Shown: positions 43,261-53,565 of the stretch, one piece after another
Numbering within the stretch: position 1 is the first letter of the stretch
Layout: each line of letters opens with the position of its first letter
DNA from: Bathynomus jamesi
Lineage: Eukaryota; Arthropoda; Malacostraca; Isopoda; Cirolanidae
Assembly: GCA_023014485.1 (NCBI GenBank)
Contig: JAJOZX010001567.1
Span: 172,501-236,500, forward strand
Length of the DNA stretch: 64,000 nt
Reading direction: 5' to 3'
Translations under genes and position numbers: made by a program
The notes under the pieces: generated by a model
The model's input: only the letters and a program-made list of their open reading frames with translations
Told to the model about the DNA's origin: nothing
Database searches by the model: none

Positions 43261-44100
43261 AGGTACGAAAATGAAAATTAAGAATAGTAAAAACTCTCAT
43301 ATTGTCTTTTACTTTTTTCTAACTTCTTTCCTTCAGGAATAATAGTGTAGTGAAGTAGAAAATAAACAAGGCTCCTTTTCTTTCCCTACCCAGTGCTGAC
43401 AGAAAAAGTGGTGAAAGAAGAGTTATAGAGAAGTAGGAAAAGCTATTATGAAAAAAAATAGCTTCAGAGTTAGTTCACACCATGTATACATTTATCGCGT
43501 ACGTATACCCAATTACACATTACTGCATGGACAGTGGATAATAAAGGATAACGAGGAACGCTGGACTACTCAATCTAATCTACACCATTATATCTATTTT
43601 ATATCTTCGAGCTTTTCTCTGATCATATTCTTGTTGTTGTTGAAATTACATTTATTTACGAGTAGTTTCGTAACTATTCTAATTCTCTTGGGCCCGGGGA
43701 AAAATGGTCGTTTTTTTTTTTCATATTTGTTTGTTTTTCCTCTGTTTGGTTTTGCTGGCGCATATTGTCTTGGTTTTCCATTGTTTTCTCTTCAAAAGAG
43801 TATGGGCACCTCTTTCGTTATTTTACCCTTAAAAATGGTTCCCCACTTCGTGTTTGATTTTATTCTCTTCCATTTCTGTAGCTATAAAGTTGAACTGGAA
43901 GCGTTTATATTGACTTAAATAGTTATATTTTAGTTTGTCACTTGATTTAGTCGTCATACAATGTTAAAAGTATCCTTAAGATGTTGACGTTTCAGTGCGA
44001 AGAAATTTTCACTGTGTAAATTTTTTTTCAAATTCAATCCAATCAACATTCTTCATTTATAAGATAAAAATTAAAATATGACAATTTCTGTTGTGTTACA
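43261..44100. other. Unassigned DNA
   Basis: The 156-codon plus frame at 43448-43918 is rich in Phe/Leu/Ser/Ile and shows no domain. I do not support it as a gene. Confidence 0.45.
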
Positions 44101-44106
44101 GTAATA

Positions 44107-44349
44107 CAGGGTGTGTCTAAAGTAACGCGAGTGAAGAGACAAATCCGATTTGAATTATATTAACGTGAGTGAACATGAACATGGGCAAGTAATATTTATT
44201 ACAGGTACTTTTTATAACAACTGTATAGTAAGGTTTATAAGAGGTGTTGAAAATGTTTTTACGAGTTAAAAAAAACAAGTTGAAACTAGTTTAAACCGTT
44301 TCAAATCAGATTTGTCTCTTCACTTGCGTTACTTTATACACACCCCTTG
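44107..44349. mobile_element. 243-bp mariner-type MITE, family M1 copy 1
   Basis: Long inverted ends begin CAGGGTGTGTCTAAAGTAAC and, inverted, CAAGGGGTGTGTATAAAGTA, and continue about 48 bases through GCGAGTGAAGAGACAAATC. TA lies on both sides. The interior matches 46064-46323 in reverse orientation. Confidence 0.88.
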
Positions 44350-45069
44350 TACAATGACAAATTGTCAGTTGGACTATTTATCTGATTTAATTTATTTATA
44401 TGGCGTTGAAAATCGTGAATGGATATCGATGACCGGTTTGCTACACCTTCAGACATAGTAAAACGGAAAAAGTTTTATATGTGCAAAAGTATTTATACAT
44501 GAACAATAAATTCCAAAAGTTCTGTTGTAAAACTTCAAGTTTCTTATACCGATGAGTGAGTGAGTTGACGTTACAAGAGGTTAAATTAGAGTTGTTGAGT
44601 GATGTTAGAAAGTGGGGAAATGGGAAATATAGATGAAGAGTTGATAGGTCCTCGGGCTCACCAAGGATGCGCAGTTTTTTCTTATACCGATAAACACTGG
44701 TAAGATATATAAATAATACGGCGTTTCACAACAGGATATTTTGAACTGACTGTACGTCCAAAATATTTTTGATGATAAATTACAATTTTACCCGATTATC
44801 ACATGGGACACAACCGTGCTTAAAATGTAAATGCACCCACTCTCATAAAGATGTTGACCCGTTATGGGCGTCATATATTTATTATTTTTTTAAGATTAAT
44901 ATAATTATTTTTAAGTGAATTAAACTAAATTTTTAATTAAATTATTTTTTTAAATTAAATTTTAATTGAAATTATCATTTTTTTAAATGCACAAATTTTA
45001 TTAATCGAACTGACTGCTTGTCTGAAGGACTTTTGTCATCAATAATTAATTTGATTCCGTGTTCGCTTT
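44350..45069. other. Unassigned DNA
   Basis: Nothing recognised. Confidence 0.5.
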
Positions 45070-45125
45070 CTGCTGGCTTTGGGTTCGTTCACCCTTGGCC
45101 CCTCCTTCCTGCATATAAAAATAAT
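45070..45125 (+). mobile_element. LINE 3' tail fragment
   Basis: CACCCTTGGCCCCTCCTTCC and TGCATATAAAAATAA match the 3' terminus of the LINE at 7252-8192. Confidence 0.6.
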
Positions 45126-45169
45126 TTTGAATTTTCTGTTAATTATAAGTTTAGTTTTTCGTTTTAATG

Positions 45170-45312
45170 GGGTTGTTTAGCTTCCTTCACAACATCTAAG
45201 TCATATGATAGAGGGAACCTACAGCTTTATGTGGAATCCGAACCACGAGTCGCTACATCATCTGGACGCAGAAGACGGTCTCCAATACAACTACTACCCA
45301 GATACGACGTAG
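45170..45312 (-). mobile_element. 5S-derived SINE, 5'-truncated
   Basis: On the minus strand: ATCTGGGTAGTAGTTGTATT, the GTGGTTCGGATTCCACAT core and AAGGAAGCTAAACAACCCC. The 5' promoter start is missing. Confidence 0.8.
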
Positions 45313-45351
45313 ACCTGTAAGTTTAGTATAATATAGTTTTAGGTAAGATTT

Positions 45352-45556
45352 GGGGTTTGTTGAGCCTCCTTAACAGCAAAGGTCGTGTGACGGAGAAGAC
45401 CAACAACTTTACGCGGAATCCGAACCACGGGTCGCTACATTATTTGAACACGGACGACTGCCACCCATCCAACTACTAACCAGAAATAACGTCGCTTAAA
45501 TTAGCCGATCTAACGGAAGGTAGTGTTATGACGTGGCTGCAACGTAGCCCCTATTA
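45352..45556 (-). mobile_element. 5S-derived SINE, nearly full length
   Basis: On the minus strand: GGGGCTACGTTGCAGCCACG, the 5S-like TTAAGCGACGTTATTTCTGG, GTTGGATGGGTGGCAG, then the core GTGGTTCGGATTCCGCGT and the AGGAGGCTCAACAAACCCC end. It is diverged but complete in order. Confidence 0.82.
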
Positions 45557-45721
45557 AATAGGAATCAAGAATAATCGGAATATGTCTCTGTTTGAAGCTT
45601 AAATTTAAAATTAAATTGTTTTTTTTTTTTTACTTCTTTTTATCCTGAATTTATTGTTGTAAAATTAAAGATGATAATGAGTCAGATGCGTCACAAGTTT
45701 TAACGCTACGTTAATTATACG

Positions 45722-45830
45722 TTTTAACCCTTTAAGGCCAGAATTTTTTGTAGGGTAAATTATGAATGCGTGTATTTAAAAACGCTACCAATTTGTAAAA
45801 GTCGTCCTGAAACGGTTAAAGATTTCGAGT
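45722..45830 (+). repeat. piggyBac-like end repeat, copy 2
   Basis: TTAACCCTTTAAGGCCAGAA, TTTTTTGTAGGGTAAATTAT and GAATGCGTGTATTTAAAAAC match 40371-40460. GGTTAAACCGTTAAAG at about 45888 might be an opposing end. Confidence 0.45.
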
Positions 45831-45974
45831 GATTAAAAAGTAGATGTAATTTATGCATATAATTGTTAAACACAGAAATGTTTATGGGTTAAACCGTTAA
45901 AGTAATATTTTGAACAGGGTATGTGTTAAATGCAAGGACCCTTATGAGTATACACTCAAATTAAACTTTCTAAA

Positions 45975-46465
45975 TTTAGAACTTAGAACTTCTTCTTTTT
46001 GAGGGTACATTCTCGGGGAAGATTTTGCTTTTAGGGGGTATCAAAGTTTCTTGTCAGATGATACAGGGTGTGTATAAAGTAACGCGAGTGAAGAGACAAA
46101 TCCAATTTGAAATAGTTTAACTAGTTGGACATTTTCAACACCTCTTATAAACCTTACTATCGCCTATACAGTTGTTATAAAGTACATGTAATAAATATTA
46201 CTTGTCCATGTTCTCTTGCGTTAATATAATTCAAATCGTATGTTCAAATCGTCCATGTTCTCTTGCGTTAATATAATTCAAATCGTATTTGTCTTTCACT
46301 TGCGTTACTTTATACACACCCGGTATAATAACTTATTTTAATGATACGTAAATTCTTTAGGTAGAAGAAATAGTCTTCAAAACTTCTTTTTGGTTGATTT
46401 GAGACAATAGAAGATAATATTTCTATGTATAGAAGGTTACGGGAAGTCTTTATTTTCTGTGTAGA
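45975..46465 (+). repeat. Interspersed repeat R1, copy 3, split by a mariner-type MITE
   Basis: Collinear with copies 1 and 2 apart from the MITE at 46064-46323. R1 sequence resumes with ATAACTTATTTTAATGATAC. Confidence 0.8.
46064..46323. mobile_element. 260-bp mariner-type MITE, family M1 copy 2
   Basis: The ends are CAGGGTGTGTATAAAGTAAC and, inverted, CCGGGTGTGTATAAAGTAAC, with TA duplicated outside. A 47-base internal unit (starting GTCCATGTTCTCTTGCGTTA) is duplicated in tandem at 46204-46250 and 46251-46297. This duplication is absent from copy 1. Confidence 0.88.
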
Positions 46466-48655
46466 ACGCGTTCTTAACTGGACTTGTCGAAAAAGTGGAT
46501 GAGATGCGAGAAAGGAGTTTGCTACGTGTTCAAAATTAAGCAAATTTTTTACAATGTCATTTCAATGCTGTTCTACCTGGATGACTTTTACTTCATCAAC
46601 TAATCCGCTGCTATTTACAAATACTCGAAGTGAGCAGTTGTTTTTACCGCTAATTCGTTATCTCTTTCGTTAATTAACATATATTCGTCTGTAAGATATA
46701 ACTCGTCCGTAAGAGATAACAGGTTTCTTGCTTGCTCCTTGTCTTCTTCTGTGGCCTTCTTTTGGCCAATATATTTCTCATTATTACTGTATATTTTATG
46801 AACTGGAAACTGAAGTCTCCGCTAATTATTACGTTAAGAGTTGTGGATTTTATTTTCTTTACCAGATTTCTGATCTCAGTTAAGACTCTACAGAATTTTT
46901 CAAATGGGATTAGTTAGTTGTTTAATTTTTCAATTTGTATTTCCAGAAGTTTCACACACAGTAACTACTCGATTTTCTCCATATCATTTCAACAATGTAG
47001 TATTGTATATGTATATGTCGTACCCCCCTTTTCGCCTTCCTATCCTATCCGTTCACAAAATAGTGTACTTGTCTATTTCGATTTTTTTGTTTTCATCAAT
47101 ATAGTTTCCACAGTTTTCACACTTGGCTGGCAATCTTCAAGATCTTTTCCTTTCATCATTCCAATCAGATACAAGACTTTATTCAGGGAGTAATTTGGTC
47201 TTTGACCTTGTATGTTTGAATGTATCATTCTTATTTGTTCCTTTGAACTTTGGTTTGTCAGTTTTCCTGTTTCATTGTCCTTCTGATCCCGTGGTCATCC
47301 GTGAAAGTTATTTTTTTTACATATTTATACAGGCACCGTTTCGATGAGGTACCCATTTTTGGAGGGTGAGACTCTGTCTGGGATACCTTTGAACATTCTG
47401 AATAATATTTATTAATCTGATAGTTTCAAAGATCGCCTCCTTTACTTAAGAATCCCTTGCTCAAAGCTGATTTTTGTATTCTATTTTTTGGAGCCTTATT
47501 GAAATGCTCAATGATGAGTGATGAAAATAATATTTTTCTCCATATTTGCAACCTCCATATCTTGCGCACGACTTGTGTATGAAGAGTTGATAGAATTTAC
47601 ATTTTGCTCCAAACTGACACTAACTACACTAATTACAGTATATACAGAAATCAGGATCGACATTGATGTTCCGTTCATATCTGCATCAACAGTATCATTT
47701 TATAAACTATCTGCGTAAAATTTCACCTTTAGTCTCTGGTTCGACCCTTCTTGCCATTGGCTTTGTTTTATTTTTTATGTATTCTGTCTCATATTGTGTT
47801 CTATTTTCGTTCTGTGTTCATCATTAGTTGATTTTCCTCTTGGTTGGTATAATTTGGGTGCATTTCTTTTATGGGTGTAGAATCAGTTCCAAAAGTCAAG
47901 ATACACCGAGCCGTAAGGTAGGTGCTGCTTAGTGTATCTGAACTATTGGAAACCGATAGTCCATATCGTGTGTAATGTGTATTCTCTATTTAATTTCGAT
48001 TCTTTATTGAAGGAAACTCGAGGGGCTTTAGGCCTATTCAATGAGTTTCTCTAAGGAGAAAGAGGGGCAGAAAGAGGGAATGAGCTCATTGCCTCGTTTT
48101 GATTGGTCAACTGAAAAGGTGTCATTGGGGGTTGGTAAGAACCAACCGGATATTTATAATGATTTTCTATATCGCTTCAAGATCACAAATTATTCACGCA
48201 CCAACGGCTAATTATTTCTTTACTTTATAACACCTGGATCAAAATTTTCAGCTTTATTGGAGCACTCACTCCGAAAACACGTGTTTTACTGGGGCACTCA
48301 ATTTATCATCCTTCAACACGTACTTAATAATAATGTTATAACTTATAAGTGTACTTCAGTTTCGAGTAAAACACGAAGCGATCCTAATCCCTATACCAGT
48401 TTTACATGAACCATTATCTATCACAACACGTAAACACCATTCTCCATCTATAAATATTCAAACAAAGAGAAATGAGAAAATGTATTTTCGAAAAACATGT
48501 GTTTTAAAGCATAAAAACTCGCATACGACGATGCATCTCAGAAAATTGCCTTCAACGCCTATTTCAAGACTATTTACAGTGTAAATACGATTGATTTCTA
48601 GAAAGTGAGTTGATATTTACAACTCAATGGGTCGATTAATATGCAGATGAATGGA
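46466..48655. other. Unassigned DNA
   Basis: About 2.2 kb. Several short overlapping frames near 46900-47350 share Phe/Ser-rich composition without a domain. There is no matched repeat. Confidence 0.45.
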
Positions 48656-48659
48656 AAGA

Positions 48660-48725
48660 CAAAATGTGTGCGAGAGAGTGAGCGAGCGAGTGAGTGAGTG
48701 AGTGAGTGAGTGAGGGAATGAGTGA
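48660..48725. repeat. (GAGT)n tract
   Basis: GAGT and GAGC tetranucleotide units. Confidence 0.9.
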
Positions 48726-49027
48726 GATTAGAAAGAAAGAAAGTAAAGGAATGAAAGTACAGTGTAAATTTGAGTCAAATTGTACTCTCGGCATCCAGAG
48801 TACACCTGTTACATTTCTATTTTATCTATATAGAGATATACAGTATATCAATAAACTGTACATTTAAGTACGCGTATAAATGTAACAGTAGCTTACTTAA
48901 ATCAACACTGAGGATATAGATTTTTCTTAGATTCATTGTTCCGTAGGGTCTGGGTACATGTTTCGTCAGGAGCAAAATGTACCGCAGATGTGTGTATTGT
49001 CTCCTTGAAGCCACACAAATACAGTTG

Positions 49028-50090
<1,063 letters not shown>

Positions 50091-50130
50091 AATGATATTT
50101 GCTTATGCTATAAATAAAACATGATTACAG

Positions 50131-50133
<3 letters not shown>

Positions 50134-50182
<49 letters not shown>
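50134..50182. repeat. (TA)n
   Basis: A TA tract directly adjoining the hairpin element. Confidence 0.95.
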
Positions 50183-50185
<3 letters not shown>

Positions 50186-50354
50186 GATGAATTTCACAAT
50201 TAAACAGTTTAAATGAATGAATGAGGCAAACCCACAAAAAAAAAGAAAAATTATTCCAAAGCCTTTCGTGTATTCAGAAGTACACCTGACGAGGTGTACT
50301 TCTGAATACACGAAAGGTCTTGGAATAATGTTTTCTTTTTCCTTGTGGGTTTGC

Positions 50355-50355
<1 letters not shown>
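50183..50355. mobile_element. Palindromic hairpin element (copy 2)
   Basis: The arms 50226-50287 and 50292-50353 pair around a 4-base loop (GACG). The right arm reads GACGAGGTGTACTTCTGAAT, then ACACGAAAGGTCTTGGAATA and CTTGTGGGTTTGCA. The left arm extends to GGGATGAATTTCACAATTAA at a TA tract. It is the same family as 11174-11356 and 33706-33817. Confidence 0.75.
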
Positions 50356-50416
<61 letters not shown>

Positions 50417-50417
50417 G
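50356..50417. repeat. (TA)n
   Basis: A TA tract with one AATA interruption. Confidence 0.95.
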
Positions 50418-50470
50418 TTACACACAGACTGTGCATGGAAGAAGGAACTCTTCTGGGAAAATTAAATCCA
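50418..50470. repeat. Fragment of the inner palindrome of 14299-14358
   Basis: TTACACACAGACTGTGCATG, then GAAGAAGGAACTCTTC, matches one arm and loop of the inner palindrome at 14299, again beside a TA tract. Confidence 0.65.
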
Positions 50471-50639
50471 CTATAGTCCGAATAAGTAATGGTAAACGAC
50501 AAATACTATAGTTTTTCTTTTTCATGATGTTAGCCGGACGTGGGCAACGGGTCACTCGCAAAGAGGCCCCAAAATATAGCTTCCCTCACCAGCTATCTGC
50601 CAAACAGATAGGATCCTATATATATATGTATAGCTGGAT

Positions 50640-50685
50640 CATATATATATATATAATATATATATATATATATACACAACTATAT

Positions 50686-50732
<47 letters not shown>

Positions 50733-50755
50733 GAACTATATATATATATATATGT
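50640..50755. repeat. TA and CA runs
   Basis: Interrupted TA/CA dinucleotide runs. Confidence 0.9.
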
Positions 50756-50792
50756 GCAAAGAAATCACAAAGCAACACGTGATCTTTTTAAT

Positions 50793-50965
50793 AAGCAAAG
50801 AACCACAGGGAAAAGAAAAAGGAAACACGAAATCCGAGCGCTTTCGTGATATATTCACATCTTCAGGGACAAGAAAGAAATTTCTTTCTTGTCCCTGAAG
50901 ATATGAATATATCACGAAAGCGCTCGGACTTCGTGTTTCCTTTTCCTTTTCCCTGTGGTTCTTTG

Positions 50966-50968
<3 letters not shown>
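50793..50968. mobile_element. 176-bp loopless palindrome (hairpin family, second type)
   Basis: The arms 50793-50880 and 50881-50968 are inverse copies with no loop. The right arm reads TGTCCCTGAAGATATGAATA, TATCACGAAAGCGCTCGGAC, then TTTCCCTGTGGTTCTTTGC. It shares a skeleton with the first hairpin type: CTGANGA, a short stem ending CAC, GAAAG, nnCTnGGA, then a TTTTCC-rich stretch and GTGGxTxTxTGC. A TA tract follows. Confidence 0.75.
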
Positions 50969-50969
<1 letters not shown>

Positions 50970-51017
<48 letters not shown>

Positions 51018-51175
51018 CACAGTAATGTAATTATATACATTATAGAGATTATAATGGCTTATAATATTACATGTAATTAATTCCCTCCTATCATTATTAG
51101 TCATTATCTATATAATGCGTAATCCTATAGGAATGAACAGTAATTAGTTGTTATAAAAACATTATTATTATTATA

Positions 51176-51213
<38 letters not shown>
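50970..51213. repeat. (TA)n tracts
   Basis: TA runs at about 50970-51012 and 51174-51212. Confidence 0.95.
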
Positions 51214-51217
<4 letters not shown>

Positions 51218-51605
51218 ACGGAGAAAATTCCCTGTTCTTTAATTTCGTATGTATTTCCCTATGTGGCACTCGGAATTTTGCCCGTGACTACCTTTTACAG
51301 ACGTCTATCTTCTCCAGTGTCATCATTACAGTTAAAGGAGACAGCAAAAGAGTTACTGTTATGAAAACATTCTTCATGCACGAAATTCCGACTCGACAGA
51401 GAATAAGTATCTCTCATGATAGGCCAAAGCGGTCCCCAACCAATTTCAGGATTTGGTAAAGAGTCTGACGACTCCTCTTAAAATGAATGCAAGAAGGAAG
51501 ATTTATGTACGCGAGGAAAATGCCAATCCTAATTTACCATACCCTCATACCCTAAATGTATAGGGTAAAGTGTGACAAAAGAAAAAAAAAATATATATAT
51601 ATATA
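51214..51605. other. Unassigned DNA
   Basis: Nothing recognised. Confidence 0.5.
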
Positions 51606-51608
51606 CAC

Positions 51609-52084
51609 AGGGTGTACATAAAGTCAGGATCTATTTTTGTGAAGCACTTGGAAATTATATGGAATTCAATCATAAAATGATAAAGTGGTAACATTTATTA
51701 AATAATTAAGAGTAGGATTCGACGTGACGCCCATCAGTATCCCTGCACAGCTCAAATCGTTCCGCAGCATTTCTAAACACATTCTGGAGCATTTGCGGGG
51801 TTATGTTATCTGCAGCAGTTCGTATACGTGTACGTAAGTTTTCAAGACTCGTAATCTTCGTCTGATAGACGTGCGATTTGATAAAGCCCCATGCAAAGAA
51901 ATCTAAAGGGGTTAAATCTGGTGATCTCGCTGGCCAAGGTCTGTTGCTTCCGCGTCCGATCCAGCGATTTGAAAAACGTCCATTTAGATAATCCTGAACA
52001 ATTCTGGCATAGTGACAAGGAGCACCATCATGTTGATAGACGACGGTACTAACAATCCTATCCCCGTGTTTGCAGTTATAATGT
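51609..52084 (-). pseudogene. Mariner-like transposase C-terminus with one terminal repeat
   Basis: The terminal repeat begins CAGGGTGTACATAAAGTCAG at about 51609 after a TA run. On the minus strand the coding reads DRIVSTVVYQHDGAPCHYAR (second catalytic Asp), IVQDYLNGRFSNRWIG, WPARSPDLTPLDFFAWGF (third catalytic Asp), IKSHVYQTKITSLENLRTRI and QMLQNVFRNAAERFELC. It is continuous over about 125 residues. The N-terminal half is missing. The coding is cut at 52084, exactly where the retroposed tRNA-like insert and then TA repeats begin, and it does not resume. It is the same group as the fold-back element at 29012. Confidence 0.88.
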
Positions 52085-52349
52085 ATATATGTTACGGCAT
52101 GTGGAAGGTGCCCCTTTGGGGCATTGGTTTCTGCGCGTATGTAGAGGAATTACGACATTTGTTTGAGTGAGGCCTGTGGTGTAATGGTTATCATATCTGA
52201 CCGGCAATCGGAAGATCCCGGGTTCGATTCCCGGGTAGGTACCTCATTTTTTCATTTGTTTCGTTCTTTCGCTCTCATCTTGCGCGGATAATTCTCCTAT
52301 ACAAAAGCGTCGTTCTTTACGTTAATTATACTGCGTGTTTGCAGTTATA
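52068..52349 (+). mobile_element. Retroposed tRNA-Val-like sequence with 17-bp target duplication
   Basis: CGTGTTTGCAGTTATAA occurs at about 52068-52084 and again at about 52333-52349, a perfect direct repeat. Between lies a tRNA-like unit at about 52173-52243: GTGGTGTAATGGTTATCATA (tRNA-Val-like D arm) and CCCGGGTTCGATTCCCGGG (a perfect T arm). The anticodon region and acceptor stem do not match a functional tRNA. About 90 bases precede the tRNA part, which is unusual for a simple SINE. Confidence 0.75.
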
Positions 52350-52350
52350 A

Positions 52351-52351
<1 letters not shown>

Positions 52352-52388
<37 letters not shown>

Positions 52389-52565
52389 CTGTATTATTTA
52401 TCGTTTCTTTACGTGTATTATTGTTATTTCTTTATTACTGTAGTCCTTTTTTTTATTTATTGTTTAATATTTATTGTTCAATTAGCTGTACCCTTCCTTG
52501 ATGGCTACTGCACATTTTTATTTTATGGGATCTGCCTATTGGATCTGTCTATCATCATTGTCATT

Positions 52566-52640
<75 letters not shown>
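52352..52640. repeat. Two (TA)n tracts with intervening AT-rich DNA
   Basis: TA runs lie at about 52352-52385 and 52571-52640. The roughly 185 bp between them are T-rich and unassigned. Confidence 0.93.
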
Positions 52641-52641
<1 letters not shown>

Positions 52642-52644
<3 letters not shown>

Positions 52645-53549
52645 GGCGTCCCAAAAAAATGTATACACACTTTAAATAATTATAAAGGCAGTGTTTATTA
52701 AAATACATTTCATTTTCAAAATGTAATAGAATCTACAGACATTATTTAATTGTTTTGTCAACGCCTGTTTTCAAACCGACGTCCGTTCTGGTCCAGGCAC
52801 TGCTGATAACGCGAAGCAATGGAATCGCAAACATCACGAAACATTTCGTTTGGTATTTGTGTGCATTCTCGTTCAATGGCTGCTCTCAATTCAGCGACTG
52901 TTGCAGGTTTTATAGCGTAGACTTTGTCTTTTAAGTATCCCCATAAAAAAAGTCTAGTGGTGTGAGGTCTGGTGAACGCGGAGGGTATTCTACGAAACCC
53001 CTTCGTCCAATCCACATCCACATCGTGCCAAGTACCACTCGCAATACTCCACTCTTCGGTCCGGATCATCATCTTCATTAATAGCATGGACTAATCTTGG
53101 AATGTAACTTTTCCATTGACAGCGCTTCAAAATGCGTTGGACAGACGATTCTGAAATTCCTACCTCACGACTCGCTTGCCGCACAGATTTTCTTGGACTT
53201 TGGTGATACGTTTCCAGTACTCTTTCTTGCTTTGTGGGGCTTGTCGATGTCCGTGGTCTTCCGGAACGCTTCTTGTGGACATTCTGAACAGTTCCATCGG
53301 CTTCAAACTTATCTCTAATTCGAGTGATGGTAAGTCGCGTTGGTGGATCTGTTTGAAACTCCCTCCTAAACTGTCTTTGCACTTCAACTGCGTTTTCACA
53401 CTTCCAGTAGTATTTTAGAATGAATTTCCTTTGTTCAAAGCTTAGTCTGACTGCCATTATTAATTCTAATGGGTTTAACTTGGAAAGAAAGAAACATCAA
53501 TTGAGCTATCAGCTGTTAAAGTGTGTATACATTTTTTTGGGACGCCCTG
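52642..53549 (-). mobile_element. Mariner-like deletion derivative with identical 34-bp ends
   Basis: The ends at 52642-52675 and 53516-53549 are identical inverted repeats (34 of 34 by eye), beginning CAGGGCGTCCCAAAAAAATG. They are flanked by TA on both sides within TA-rich DNA. The 908-bp element encodes the transposase N-terminus and C-terminus but lacks the middle. Identical ends imply a recent insertion. Confidence 0.93.
52758..53457 (-). pseudogene. Mariner-like transposase lacking its catalytic centre
   Basis: From ATG 53457 the protein begins [20 protein letters not shown]. It has a helix-turn-helix region ([58 protein letters not shown]), then [20 protein letters not shown]. At about 53020-53040 it jumps to C-terminal sequence: FLWGYLKDKVYAIKPATVAE, LRAAIERECTQIPNEMF and RYQQCLDQNGRRFENR. 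The blocks with the first and second catalytic aspartates are deleted. The S-P-D-L-T-P block is also degraded (IPSAFTRPHTTRLFLWG), and the frame changes at the junction. The protein might still bind the ends but cannot catalyse transposition. Confidence 0.9.
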
Positions 53550-53565
53550 TATATATATGTATGTA

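Noticed and set aside
43448..43918. 156-codon plus frame
   Set aside because: Phe/Leu/Ser/Ile-rich composition, no domain, no neighbouring exon signals that I can defend, and unassigned AT-rich surroundings.
46904..47347. Three overlapping short plus frames
   Set aside because: Different phases over the same T-rich stretch and no conserved motif.
52173..52243. Functional tRNA-Val gene
   Set aside because: The D and T arms fit but the acceptor stem does not pair and the anticodon loop is abnormal. A target duplication surrounds it.
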